Source: Calditerrivibrio nitroreducens DSM 19672 | GTDB taxonomy: Bacteria; Chrysiogenota; Deferribacteres; Deferribacterales; Calditerrivibrionaceae | Direction: 5' to 3' | Assembly (NCBI RefSeq): GCF_000183405.1 | Contig: NC_014758.1 | Location: 2,093,836 to 2,157,835 of the forward strand | Length of the DNA: 64,000 nt | Part shown: in pieces, positions 17,465 through 29,337 of the stretch | Layout of the letters: each line of letters begins with the position of its first letter | How positions within the stretch are numbered: the stretch's first letter is position 1 | Position numbers and translations under genes: made by a program | Notes under the pieces: model-generated | The model's input: the letters and a program-made list of their open reading frames with translations, nothing else | Databases searched by the model: none | Told to the model about the DNA's origin: nothing

Positions 17465-17673
17465 CTTTTATGAGTAACGTTGAAACGTTGATACGTTAAC
17501 GTTAGAATTTTAGGACGTTGAACGTAGAACATTGAACTTAGAACATTGAACTTAGAACTTTTAATATTTTGACCTGACTTTATGAAAATTACGTTTAAAC
17601 GTTGAAACGTTAGAACGTTAGAGCTTAGAACTTTGAACATTGAACATTGAACCTTGAACGTAGAACTTTGAAC
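17465..17673. repeat. AACGTT/GAACATT repeat tracts after the CRISPR array
   Basis: Dense imperfect units such as GTTGAAACGTTGATACGTT and GAACATTGAACTTAGAAC, interrupted in the middle by a fragment of the CRISPR repeat (17569-17582). The family matches the tracts beside both nuclease genes. Confidence 0.75.
17569..17582 (+). repeat. 14-nt remnant of the CRISPR repeat
   Basis: TTGACCTGACTTTA matches the centre of the 36-bp CRISPR repeat and continues TG instead of AGGG. Lying 160 bp beyond the array, it looks like a relic of an older repeat now embedded in AACGTT tracts. Confidence 0.55.
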
Positions 17674-17684
17674 TTTTTTATCAT

Positions 17685-17712
17685 TTGACAATTTATCATA
17701 TTAGACTATAAT
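17685..17712 (+). promoter_or_regulatory. Consensus sigma-70 promoter for the downstream nuclease gene
   Basis: TTGACA (17685-17690), 16-bp spacer, TATAAT (17707-17712). Transcription would start near 17719. The ribosome-binding site TGGAG precedes the ATG at 17747. Confidence 0.7.
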
Positions 17713-17746
17713 TATTTACATAAAGTATTATTATCTGGAGCAAATA

Positions 17747-19285
17747 ATGAAAAAACTGCCAATAGGGATACAGAATTTTAGGGAAATAATTGAAGATAAG
17801 TATATTTATATTGATAAGACTGAAGAAGCCTATCAGCTTGTGTCTAACTATAAGTACGTTTTCCTCTCCCGCCCCCGTAGGTTTGGTAAGTCATTATTTG
17901 TTGATACATTAAAAGAGTTGTTTGAAGGGAATAAGAAGCTTTTTGAAGGATTATACATATACGACAAATGGAATTGGGATGAGAAATATCCAGTTATCAA
18001 GATTAGCTGGGCAGGAGATCTTACTACTCTTGAAAAAGTAGAAGATAGGGCGATTGATATTTTTAAAACTAACCAGAGATTACTTGGGATTGAATGTGAA
18101 AACAACAACAACCCTTCCTCTTGTTTTAACGAGCTGATACAAAAAGCTTATGAAAAATATAATCAAAAAGTTGTCATTCTAATAGACGAATATGATAAGC
18201 CGATACTTGATGTGATTGAGAATGTTGAGCAGGCAAAAATAAACAGAGGATTTTTAAGAAGTCTATATTCAATCATAAAAGATAATGACGCTTATATCCG
18301 CTTTGCATTTCTTACAGGAGTGAGTAAATTTTCAAAGGCATCGATATTTAGTGGCTTAAATATGCTTACAGACATATCGCTTAATCCAAAATATGGCAAT
18401 ATCTGTGGTTATACCCAGAGGGACCTTGAGACAAGCTTTAAAGACTATTTTGTCGATGTGGATATGGAAAAGGTAAAGAGGTGGTATAATGGGTATAATT
18501 TCTTAAAAGATAATGTTTATAATCCGTTTGATATTCTACAATTTATCAGTAATGGGCTTGTCTTTGACAACTACTGGTTTGAAACGGGGACACCATCGTT
18601 TTTGATAAAGCTTCTAAAAGAGAGGAGATATTTTCTGCCAAATTTTTCAAATATCGTTGTGGATAAGAAACTTCTTTCCAGCTTTGACGTAGAAGAGATA
18701 GATATAGAAGTACTTTTGTATCAATCAGGGTATTTAACTATTGAAAAGATGATTCAGAATGAACTGCTTCAATCGATAGAGTATAAGCTTAAAATACCTA
18801 ATATTGAGGTGCAGATATCTTTAAATGATTACATAATCAATTATCTTTTCAAAACCGACACAAGGATAAAAGATCCACTGATTAAATCGCTTTATTACGG
18901 TAAGCCAGAAGAATTAAGGGATACGCTAATGGCTTTATTTGCTTCAATACCATACAATAATTATACAAACAATGAACTAAAGCTATACGAAGGTTTTTAC
19001 GCCAGTGTAGTATATTCTTACCTTGCATCTCTAGGTGTGGATTTGATAGGAGAGGATGTGACAAATAAGGGTAGAATTGATTTAACGGTATTTGTGTCAG
19101 ATAAGGTATATATTATGGAATTTAAGGTGGACGGGGAAAAAGGTGAAGCCTTATCCCAGATAAAGCATAAGAACTACGCCCAGAAGTATCTTGATAGTGG
19201 TAAAGCTATTTACCTTGTGGGTGTAGAATTTAGCTCAAGTGAGAGGAATATAGTAAATTTTGAATGGGAGAAGTTAGAACGTTAG
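17747..19285 (+). CDS. AAA-ATPase-like / PD-(D/E)XK nuclease family protein, complete
   Basis: A full-length 512-residue member of the AAA-ATPase_like plus PD-(D/E)XK group. It starts with the family N-terminus MKKLPIGIQNFREIIEDKYIYIDKT, has the P-loop SRPRRFGKS at residues 41-49, VVILIDEYDKPIL as Walker B-like segment, and near the C-terminus RIDLTVFVSDKVYIMEFKVDG (Asp then E-F-K). It has a consensus promoter and TGGAG before the ATG. The stop codon falls in an AACGTT tract, followed by the conserved tail at 19333-19465. It is a paralogue of the partial gene at the window start and forms the right boundary of the BREX-CRISPR island. Biological role not established. Confidence 0.88.
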   Translation: MKKLPIGIQNFREIIEDKYIYIDKTEEAYQLVSNYKYVFLSRPRRFGKSLFVDTLKELFEGNKKLFEGLYIYDKWNWDEKYPVIKISWAGDLTTLEKVEDRAIDIFKTNQRLLGIECENNNNPSSCFNELIQKAYEKYNQKVVILIDEYDKPILDVIENVEQAKINRGFLRSLYSIIKDNDAYIRFAFLTGVSKFSKASIFSGLNMLTDISLNPKYGNICGYTQRDLETSFKDYFVDVDMEKVKRWYNGYNFLKDNVYNPFDILQFISNGLVFDNYWFETGTPSFLIKLLKERRYFLPNFSNIVVDKKLLSSFDVEEIDIEVLLYQSGYLTIEKMIQNELLQSIEYKLKIPNIEVQISLNDYIINYLFKTDTRIKDPLIKSLYYGKPEELRDTLMALFASIPYNNYTNNELKLYEGFYASVVYSYLASLGVDLIGEDVTNKGRIDLTVFVSDKVYIMEFKVDGEKGEALSQIKHKNYAQKYLDSGKAIYLVGVEFSSSERNIVNFEWEKLER

Positions 19286-19328
19286 AACGTTTAAACGTTA
19301 GAACGTTGAACGTAGAACATAGAACTAT
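19274..19328. repeat. AACGTT repeat tract at the nuclease gene end
   Basis: Units such as TTAGAACGTTAGAACGTTTA include the last three codons and stop of the gene. Its inverted counterpart lies at 19596-19668. Confidence 0.75.
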
Positions 19329-19332
19329 GAAC

Positions 19333-19465
19333 TTTTTCCTGTCTTTGACACTTTGAATTTGTAACTTACTGTAGACAATAACCTTATGATTTTAAAATTG
19401 TACATTTTGTCACTATGGGTGATTTTTGGGGTATTTCAATAACACGATTAATTATACATTACCAG
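19333..19465. repeat. Conserved 3' tail of the nuclease cassette, copy B
   Basis: Aligns with copy A at 1513-1645 without obvious large gaps. The flanking sequences then diverge. Both copies lie in the same orientation, about 17.8 kb apart. Confidence 0.75.
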
Positions 19466-19595
19466 AAATAATGTTCCAGTTATCAATAGTATTTAATAAA
19501 AGAATTACTGGCCATCTGATCTGGGATTTGATTTTGTGATCAAAGCAAATTACCCTTTCACACAAAGCATGAAGCAGTCTCCCCCTAAAACATAA

Positions 19596-19668
19596 AATAG
19601 ATTCTACGTTCAATGTTCCAACTTTCCAACGTTCTAACTTGCCAATGTTTAAACGTTTTAACATTCCA
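19596..19668. repeat. AACGTT repeat tract, inverted orientation
   Basis: TTCCAACGTTCTAACTTGCC and neighbouring units are the reverse complement of the tract at 19274-19328. Together they bracket copy B of the tail as inverted repeats. Confidence 0.7.
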
Positions 19669-20013
19669 TATTTATTCTAGATGCTTTCACAAACATAACT
19701 TATTGAAAAAAATAAATTATAATAATGGTATGATGCCAGATTCTTTCATCTTAAAAATGTAGGGATCACGCTGCCTTTTTAATTTATAACCTCTACCTCC
19801 ATTCGTATCCAGTTTTCTTGGGATCAGTATAATATTCCTTATTTTGTCCTTTCCCACAATGACAAAAACACTAACTTTTATTCTTATTGTCAAGGATAAA
19901 TTGTTTCTCCTTCCCCCGATTTTTTTCAACCTAAAGATACTTAGTGACAAAAATGTGGTGATAGTAACAAATTATATTCTTGATTTTTATTTTTTTTAAG
20001 GTAATCTCTTTTT
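19669..20013. other. Intergenic, no recognised feature
   Basis: AT-rich sequence with a minus-strand open frame of 77 codons (19717-19950) that has no recognisable family and no clear ribosome-binding site. I see no supportable gene here. Confidence 0.4.
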
Positions 20014-20025
20014 ATGGGGGTTATT

Positions 20026-20643
20026 ATGCGAAATTTACTTCTGATTTTGTTGTTGTTTTTCTTGGGTTGTGCTGAAAGTATAAATAAGGTAAACGTATCT
20101 GATAACTTTAAAATACATAATTCAGCCACCCTTGCCATTCTAAATTTTAAAACCACAGGGTTACCTTCAAATATTGGTGAAAAAGTGGCAGAAAAATTTT
20201 CTGTGGAGATAGTTCAGACAAAAAAATTTAAGATAATCGATAGGAGCAACATAAATAAAATTTTCGAAGAGATCGGCTTTCAGGGGAATCTGGACACGCT
20301 TGGGGGGCTGGATGAAAAATCCAAAATCAAGATCAGGCAACTTGGTGCCCAATACTTTATGTCAGGAACAGTCTTTTCATTTGAAGAGAAAAGAAGATAC
20401 GACGATAATTTAGTTTTATTCTCAAAAGTACACATTACTGCAAAGATTATAAATATTGAAACAGGTGAAGTTGTGTGGGGAGCTGAAAGGATGAAAGATT
20501 CAAAAGCCCTCAACGCCGGTGATAGAAAACCCAAAAGCCTTATGAAAGTAGAAATTGCTGCTAAATCTGCAGATAAACTTCTGGATGAAATTATTTCCGA
20601 AATGACAGAAAATATATTAAAACAGCTCAAAAATGATAAATAA
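20026..20643 (+). CDS. CsgG-like outer-membrane-associated lipoprotein
   Basis: A lipoprotein of 205 residues. MRNLLLILLLFFLGC is a signal peptide with lipobox LGC, so the mature protein is probably lipid-anchored. The body (LAILNFKTTGLPSNIGEKVAEKFSVEIVQTKKFKIIDRSNINKIFEEIGFQ...GAQYFMSGTVFSFEEK...VHITAKIINIETGEVVWGAE) is the pattern of CsgG/LpoB-type proteins that carry an N-terminal Rossmann-like domain. ATG 20026 is preferred to ATG 20014 because GGGGG lies just before it. The gene stands alone and converges on groEL with a shared terminator. Specific partner unknown. Confidence 0.75.
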   Translation: MRNLLLILLLFFLGCAESINKVNVSDNFKIHNSATLAILNFKTTGLPSNIGEKVAEKFSVEIVQTKKFKIIDRSNINKIFEEIGFQGNLDTLGGLDEKSKIKIRQLGAQYFMSGTVFSFEEKRRYDDNLVLFSKVHITAKIINIETGEVVWGAERMKDSKALNAGDRKPKSLMKVEIAAKSADKLLDEIISEMTENILKQLKNDK

Positions 20644-20670
20644 AAAAGCCGGCGATTAGCCGGCCTTTTT
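20642..20670. terminator. Bidirectional intrinsic terminator
   Basis: An A-run, GCCGGC-GATTA-GCCGGC, then a T-run. The stem extends into the A/T runs with one mismatch, so it can serve both the lipoprotein gene (plus) and groEL (minus). Confidence 0.85.
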
Positions 20671-20673
20671 ATA

Positions 20674-22314
<1,641 letters not shown>

Positions 22315-22608
22315 TTATTTATTAATAATACCTAATATATCATCTTCTCTCATTATGAGATACTCAGTACCGTCGATTTTTACTTCTGTACCAGCATATT
22401 TGCTGAAAAGTATCTTGTCACCTGGCTTGACAGTCAGCTCAATTCTTGTGCCATTTTCAAGGACTTTACCAGGTCCTGTTGCAATTACTTCACCTTCTTG
22501 TGGTTTCTCTTTTGCTGTGTCCGGAATAATGATACCGGAAGCTGTTTTTTCTTCTGCCTCAAGTCTTTTTACTAATACTCTGTCCTGCAATGGTTTAATA
22601 CTTGCCAT
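22315..22608 (-). CDS. groES: Co-chaperonin GroES (10 kDa)
   Basis: A 97-residue GroES, the lid of the GroEL chamber. Typical stretches are [40 protein letters not shown] and [29 protein letters not shown] 22608 is used because AAGGAGG lies just upstream; the TTG one codon earlier is less likely. First gene of the groESL operon. Confidence 0.98.
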   Translation of the reverse strand: MASIKPLQDRVLVKRLEAEEKTASGIIIPDTAKEKPQEGEVIATGPGKVLENGTRIELTVKPGDKILFSKYAGTEVKIDGTEYLIMREDDILGIINK

Positions 22609-22643
22609 CAAGACCTCCTTATTATTTTATTTTAATTTTTTTG

Positions 22644-22670
22644 TTGGCAGTTATTTAAGTTAAGTGCTAA
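22644..22670 (-). promoter_or_regulatory. Degenerate CIRCE (HrcA) operator upstream of groES
   Basis: On the minus strand TTAGCACTT, nine bases, AACTGCCAA. The CIRCE consensus is TTAGCACTC-N9-GAGTGCTAA; the left half matches 8 of 9 and the right half 6 of 9. It is correctly placed before groES. Repression by HrcA is inference, and hrcA is not in this window. Confidence 0.6.
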
Positions 22671-22830
22671 CAGTTTTTATATATATAATTCTTTTCAAAA
22701 AAATCAAGAGTTTTTTTAATCGATCCAATTGTTTTTATAAAACTTTACAATTTTAAATCACATTAAACTTTACAACTTAAAAAAAATAGATTATTATTTT
22801 TTCATAAAAATATCAGACTGAGGTATATAT

Positions 22831-24222
22831 ATGGGGAAAAATCTTTTTAATAAAGTTTGGCAGCTACATGAAGTTGCAAAATTGCCTGGCGGAAGAACCC
22901 AGTTGTTTATAGGACTTCATCTCATCCATGAAGTAACAAGCCCGCAGGCCTTTTCTATGCTGAGGGAGCTTGGACTTAAAGTTCTCTTCCCGGAAAGAAC
23001 GTTTGCCACATGTGATCACATTATCCCAACCGACGACATAAAGAGACCCTTTGCTGATCCGCTTGCGGAGGAGATGATGCAGGCCATAGAAAAAAATACA
23101 AAAGAGTTTGGGATAAAATTTTTTAGTCCAGAGACTGGTTACCAGGGGGTTGTACATATTGTGGGTCCAGAATTGGGTCTGACACAGCCCGGCATAACAG
23201 TAGCCTGCGGAGACTCCCACACGGCCACCCACGGCGCCTTTGGTGCCATTGCATTCGGTATAGGTACAAGTCAGGTAAGAGATGTCCTTGCCACCCAGAC
23301 AATGGCTCTAAACAGTTTTAAAGTTAGAAAGATAGATCTAAAAGGAAGTCTATCAAAAGGGGTTTATTCCAAAGATATAATATTACATATAATAAGGAAA
23401 CTTGGGGTAAATGGTGGCATTGGGTATGCATATGAATTTGCTGGCGAAGTAATCAAAGGGCTATCCATGGAAGCAAGAATGACCATCTGCAACATGGCTA
23501 TAGAAGGTGGTGCAAGGGTAGGGTACATTAACCCGGATGAAACCACCTACGAATACCTCAAAGGGAAGCCATATGCTCCAAAAGGTGCTGATTGGGACGA
23601 AAGGATAAAATATTGGGAGAGTATAAAATCGGATCCGGACGCTGAATACGATGATGTGGTGGAGATTGATATTTCGTCGTTGGAACCAATGGTGACATGG
23701 GGAATAAATCCTGAACAGTGTATAGGAATTTCAGAAAGTATACCTGAAGATAACTCTGATTCTGTGAGAGAAGCCCTTGAATACATGAAATTTAAACCAG
23801 GACAGAAGATAAAAGGGACAAAAATAGATGTGGTATTTATAGGTAGTTGTACAAATGGAAGGTTGGAAGACTTAAGAGAGGCCGCCATGTTTCTAAAAGG
23901 GCATAAAGTCGCAAAAGGTGTAAAAGCTATCGTCGTACCAGGCTCTTACACCATAAAGAAACAGGCTGAAGCTGAAGGTCTTGACAAAATTTTTATCGAA
24001 GCTGGATTTGAATGGAGGCTTCCGGGTTGTTCTATGTGTCTTGCAATGAATCCGGATAAGCTTGTGGGAGACCAGATCTCCGTATCCACTTCAAACAGAA
24101 ATTTTAAAGGTAGACAGGGTTCATCCACCGGCAGAACAATCTTAGCAAGTCCTTTGACCGCCGCAGCATCAGCAATTGCCGGTGCAGTAGCCGATCCAAG
24201 AGAAATCTTTTCAATAAAGTAA
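22831..24222 (+). CDS. leuC: 3-isopropylmalate dehydratase large subunit
   Basis: LeuC with LeuD isomerises 2-isopropylmalate to 3-isopropylmalate in leucine synthesis. The 463-residue protein has [51 protein letters not shown], and the 4Fe-4S ligands in GSCTNGR and [11 protein letters not shown]. The N-terminus ([12 protein letters not shown]) and length match bacterial LeuC. GAGGT precedes the ATG. leuD follows 13 bp downstream. Confidence 0.95.
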   Translation: MGKNLFNKVWQLHEVAKLPGGRTQLFIGLHLIHEVTSPQAFSMLRELGLKVLFPERTFATCDHIIPTDDIKRPFADPLAEEMMQAIEKNTKEFGIKFFSPETGYQGVVHIVGPELGLTQPGITVACGDSHTATHGAFGAIAFGIGTSQVRDVLATQTMALNSFKVRKIDLKGSLSKGVYSKDIILHIIRKLGVNGGIGYAYEFAGEVIKGLSMEARMTICNMAIEGGARVGYINPDETTYEYLKGKPYAPKGADWDERIKYWESIKSDPDAEYDDVVEIDISSLEPMVTWGINPEQCIGISESIPEDNSDSVREALEYMKFKPGQKIKGTKIDVVFIGSCTNGRLEDLREAAMFLKGHKVAKGVKAIVVPGSYTIKKQAEAEGLDKIFIEAGFEWRLPGCSMCLAMNPDKLVGDQISVSTSNRNFKGRQGSSTGRTILASPLTAAASAIAGAVADPREIFSIK

Positions 24223-24235
24223 AAAGGAGATTACT

Positions 24236-24838
24236 ATGGGCATAGATCCAATTAAAATAGTAAAAGGAAGAATAATACCAATCCTGGGTGATGACATAGA
24301 TACGGATAGAATCATACCCGCAAGGTATCTAAAATGTGTTACTTTTGATGGTATCGGTGAATTCGCTTTTTATGATGAGAGATTTGAAAATGATGGTACC
24401 CCAAAAAATCATCCGATGAACGACCCAAAATACAAAGGTGCCAATATAATCTTAAGTGGCAACAATTTTGGTTGTGGCTCCTCCAGAGAACATGCCCCAC
24501 AGTCCATAAAGAGAGCCGGATTTCAGGCAATTATTGCGGAAAGTTTTGCGGAGATATTCTACGGCAACTCATTAACACTGGGGATAGTGTGCGCTACACT
24601 TCCAAAAGAGAAGATAAAAGAGATTGCGGAGATTGTAGCAAAGAATCCATCTATTGAATGTACGATTGACGTCGAAAACAAAATTTTAGTAGTAGGAAAC
24701 AACAGTTACAGTATCGACATAAAAGAAAGTGCCAGAAAGGCTTTCATCGACGGCACATACGATAGTCTTGGTGAACTATTGAAGAATATTGATAAAATTA
24801 GAGATTTTGAGAAAGGATTGAAATATAGATTTCTTTGA
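24236..24838 (+). CDS. leuD: 3-isopropylmalate dehydratase small subunit
   Basis: LeuD is the small subunit that completes the active site of LeuC. The 200-residue protein has GDDIDTDRIIPARYL, GNNFGCGSSREHAPQSIKRAGFQAIIAESFAEIFYGNSLTLGI, all diagnostic. AAAGGAG precedes the ATG. It forms a two-gene operon with leuC; the next gene begins 15 bp downstream and may be co-transcribed. Confidence 0.95.
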   Translation: MGIDPIKIVKGRIIPILGDDIDTDRIIPARYLKCVTFDGIGEFAFYDERFENDGTPKNHPMNDPKYKGANIILSGNNFGCGSSREHAPQSIKRAGFQAIIAESFAEIFYGNSLTLGIVCATLPKEKIKEIAEIVAKNPSIECTIDVENKILVVGNNSYSIDIKESARKAFIDGTYDSLGELLKNIDKIRDFEKGLKYRFL

Positions 24839-24853
24839 GTTAAAATTTAAAAT

Positions 24854-25387
24854 ATGAAAAAGATAGAATTTTTCTTTGAAAAACTTCTCTGGCACAGCAG
24901 ACTATTTCTTTTTTTTGCGGTCATTTCGTCTGTTTTTGCTGCCATCTTACTGATTTTCATGGGAACACTTGATATATTTATCCTTTTTAAAAAGGTAATA
25001 TATTCAATGGGCGACTATTCCTACTACGAATCTATCCAGAAGGAATCGCTGGGAAAAATCATCGGAGCCATAGACAACTATCTGATATCCACTGTACTTT
25101 TTATATTTGGTATAGGACTTTATGAATTGTTTATCAGTAAAATAGATCTGCTGGAAAAGGATAATAAATCATCCAAAATCCTCGTAATCCACTCCCTTGA
25201 CCAACTGAAAGACAAAATAGCAAAAGTGGTTGTAATGGTCCTCATAGTAACATTTTTCAAATACTCCATAAGCCAAAAAGATTGGGACATGGTAAAACTA
25301 CTTATCTTGGCAGCCGGTACACTCCTTGTATCTTTCTCTCTTTATATAATCAATTCCAAAGGTGGGCATGATGAAGAAAAACAGTAA
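24854..25387 (+). CDS. YqhA/UPF0114 family integral membrane protein
   Basis: A 177-residue protein with about four hydrophobic segments. FEKLLWHSRLFLFFAVISSVFAAILLIFMGTLDIF and YLISTVLFIFGIGLYELFISKIDLLE match the UPF0114 (YqhA) family of small inner-membrane proteins. Function unknown. It sits 15 bp after leuD and just before the insertion sequence, which did not interrupt it. Confidence 0.8.
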   Translation: MKKIEFFFEKLLWHSRLFLFFAVISSVFAAILLIFMGTLDIFILFKKVIYSMGDYSYYESIQKESLGKIIGAIDNYLISTVLFIFGIGLYELFISKIDLLEKDNKSSKILVIHSLDQLKDKIAKVVVMVLIVTFFKYSISQKDWDMVKLLILAAGTLLVSFSLYIINSKGGHDEEKQ

Positions 25388-25411
25388 TTTAGATAAAAAA
25401 ATTGAAAAAAT

Positions 25412-26878
25412 CTGGCATCACCCCATTTTTATGATTTAATATTGAATTTTCAATAAGTTATACTTGTAAAAGCCTCCAGAATGTTGTATGATGATTTTAC
25501 ACAAAAAAGCAACAATAACAACAAACTGGAGGCAGTTTATGATATATGAAATTGCAGAAAATGTGAAGAGAAAAATTTTAATCCTAACACAAAACCTTAA
25601 TGATTACATTACAAGACCCCAACAGAAATATATGATTGAAATGGTTTCAGGAGTATTTGCAACCAAGAGCCTGAATCTTACATCGATAGCAGGTTATTTA
25701 AATGAGAGATGTGGTGTAAAACATTCTCTAAAGAGATTGCAGAGAAATACATTTAATTATTCTACTTTGTTAGATATTTCTAATGCTTATAATATAGATT
25801 ATGCATACAATGAAACGAAATCAGATGACAGGTTAATAATATCGATAGATGGTGGTGATTTGACACATGATTATGGTATCGGTTTTGAGCTTATAGGTAA
25901 AGTTCACGATGGTAGTTCTAACAAAGTAGGCTATGGATATCCGTTAAATCATGCTGTATGTTACAGTCCAAAGAGTAAGAGAATGTTTTCATTATATATT
26001 GATGTTTATAGTTATAAATCAAGTAACTTTAAAAGTGAGAATGCCAAGACCATAGAGATGCTGGAGAAGATAGGGATTAGATTTAAAGATAAGGGGTTAT
26101 TTGTATTTGATAGGGGCTATGATAGGGGTGAGATATTAAGATATATGCTTAGAAATGGTTTGAGTTTTGTAATAAGGAGTGTTGGTAAGAGGCATTTGGA
26201 TTACAATGGGAGTAGGCTTTCAGTATTGGATATTTGTAAGGATAAGATAAATAGAAGGTATAAAAAAGGTGGTATTTCTTATGGTTATGCTAAATGTTAT
26301 TATCATGGCCATGCAGTTACATTAATTAGTGTAAGGGGTAATTCGTCGAAGAATATGCTTTATTTTATGAGTGAAGGGCATATAAGCAGTAGTAAGGAAG
26401 CGTATTTTAGGATTAGCAGTTATTTTTCCAGGTGGAAGATAGAAGAGAGCTATAAGTTTATGAAGCAGCAGTTTGGTATTGAGAAGTGCCTTGTGAGGAG
26501 GTTTGAGTCATTGAGGACGTTGTTAGGTATGGTATCTTTTTGCTGGAATGTATTAAGTCAGATAGAATCGGATGTTATGATATCCAAGTTGTTAGAAGAT
26601 ATGGCCAAAAGAGAGAAATACGACAATGAAGACAAAAAGGTATGTGAATTTAAATATTATCGGATATCGGATGGTATTGAAAGGGTATTACGGTCTTACA
26701 ATGGTAAGATATTTCATCATAGAGATAAAAAATATGATTGTGATTATGTTATGTATTTTAAGATAGGTTATTATCTTAAATTTCCAGAAGAGCGTAAGAA
26801 GATATTTGGAATGGGCAAGATGAAAAGGAAGAAAAGTTTACTTGTGGCTTAGGGGTGCAAAAAATGGGGTGACGGCAG
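25412..26878 (+). mobile_element. Complete IS4-type insertion sequence with 9-bp target duplication
   Basis: The left end CTGGCATCACCCCATTTTT (25412-25430) and the right end (26860-26878, reverse complement CTGCCGTCACCCCATTTTT) form 19-bp inverted repeats with two mismatches. Both sides are flanked by TGAAAAAAT (25403-25411 and 26879-26887), a perfect 9-bp duplication. The single gene is an intact DDE transposase. Unbroken ends, duplication and gene mean a recent and possibly active copy. Confidence 0.92.
25539..26852 (+). CDS. IS4-type DDE transposase
   Basis: A 437-residue transposase. The catalytic acidic residues are visible in IISIDGGDL (first Asp), LFVFDRGYDRGEIL (second Asp) and RWKIEESYKFMKQQFG (Glu), the last being the IS4-type C-terminal signature W-x-IE-x-x-(Y/F)-x-x-x-K. 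ATG 25539 is chosen because GGAGG lies seven bases before it; the frame is open further upstream to 25488 without a ribosome site. No frameshift is seen. Confidence 0.88.
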   Translation: MIYEIAENVKRKILILTQNLNDYITRPQQKYMIEMVSGVFATKSLNLTSIAGYLNERCGVKHSLKRLQRNTFNYSTLLDISNAYNIDYAYNETKSDDRLIISIDGGDLTHDYGIGFELIGKVHDGSSNKVGYGYPLNHAVCYSPKSKRMFSLYIDVYSYKSSNFKSENAKTIEMLEKIGIRFKDKGLFVFDRGYDRGEILRYMLRNGLSFVIRSVGKRHLDYNGSRLSVLDICKDKINRRYKKGGISYGYAKCYYHGHAVTLISVRGNSSKNMLYFMSEGHISSSKEAYFRISSYFSRWKIEESYKFMKQQFGIEKCLVRRFESLRTLLGMVSFCWNVLSQIESDVMISKLLEDMAKREKYDNEDKKVCEFKYYRISDGIERVLRSYNGKIFHHRDKKYDCDYVMYFKIGYYLKFPEERKKIFGMGKMKRKKSLLVA

Positions 26879-26948
26879 TGAAAAAATTAGTTGACTATTA
26901 CAAAAAAAGATGCTATTTACTCAATCCTTTTAGAAAATGGAGGTAACA

Positions 26949-27263
26949 ATGATTGCGATATTAAAAACAGGTGGAAAGCAGTATATAGTTAAGGCTGGCG
27001 ATGTTTTAAAAGTTGAAAAGATAGAAGGTGAGCCTGGTGCTCTTGTAAAATTGGATACTGTGCTTATGGTATCTGATGGATCAAATGTACAGGTGGGAGC
27101 CCCCACAGTACAAGGTGCCTTTGTGGAAGCAGAAATTATCGAGCAAACAAGGGGTGAAAAGGTTATCGCTTTCAAAAGAAGACCAAGGCATGACTTCAAA
27201 AAGAAAATCGGTCATAGACAACATCTTACAAAAATTAAAATAAAAGATATAAAAGTAAGTTAG
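26949..27263 (+). CDS. rplU: 50S ribosomal protein L21
   Basis: L21 binds 23S rRNA. The 104-residue protein starts [30 protein letters not shown] and ends in [13 protein letters not shown], the family signature. ATG 26949 follows GGAGG. The IS element ends 70 bp upstream and may have displaced the original promoter. Operon with rpmA. Confidence 0.97.
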   Translation: MIAILKTGGKQYIVKAGDVLKVEKIEGEPGALVKLDTVLMVSDGSNVQVGAPTVQGAFVEAEIIEQTRGEKVIAFKRRPRHDFKKKIGHRQHLTKIKIKDIKVS

Positions 27264-27273
27264 GAGGCGTGAA

Positions 27274-27537
27274 ATGGCTCACAAGAAAGCTGGTGGTAGT
27301 ACAAGAAACGGTAGGGATAGTCACAGTAAGCGCCTTGGAGTGAAGAAATCTGATGGCCAGGTAGTTGTGGCTGGGAATATTATAGTTAGACAAAGAGGTA
27401 CTCAGTTTAAGCCTGGTAAAAATGTAGGCTGCGGCAAAGATTATACCCTTTTTGCTCTCGTTGATGGAAAGGTAAAGTTTGAAGATAAAGGATCCAGAGG
27501 TAAATTTGTTTCAGTATATACAGAGCAGACAGCTTAA
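27274..27537 (+). CDS. rpmA: 50S ribosomal protein L27
   Basis: The 87-residue protein [29 protein letters not shown] is classical L27, whose N-terminus reaches the peptidyl-transferase centre. AGGAGG lies upstream, 10 bp after rplU. There is no Firmicute-type N-terminal extension. Confidence 0.98.
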   Translation: MAHKKAGGSTRNGRDSHSKRLGVKKSDGQVVVAGNIIVRQRGTQFKPGKNVGCGKDYTLFALVDGKVKFEDKGSRGKFVSVYTEQTA

Positions 27538-27561
27538 TAATATATTCCCCCTAAGTCATTT

Positions 27562-29321
<1,760 letters not shown>

Positions 29322-29337
<16 letters not shown>

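Noticed and set aside
15956-17691. Several 60-150 codon open frames across the CRISPR array (for example 16688-16888, 16904-17194, 17245-17691)
   Set aside because: They translate the CRISPR repeat itself (VGIIDLTLRDCD or QSLKVRSMIPT repeated) and have no coding signal.
19452-19664. 70-codon minus-strand ORF
   Set aside because: Its start is made of the inverted AACGTT repeats and the rest shows no recognisable protein.
19717-19950. 77-codon minus-strand ORF
   Set aside because: No family resemblance, no ribosome site, no neighbouring operon; not distinguishable from chance in AT-rich DNA.
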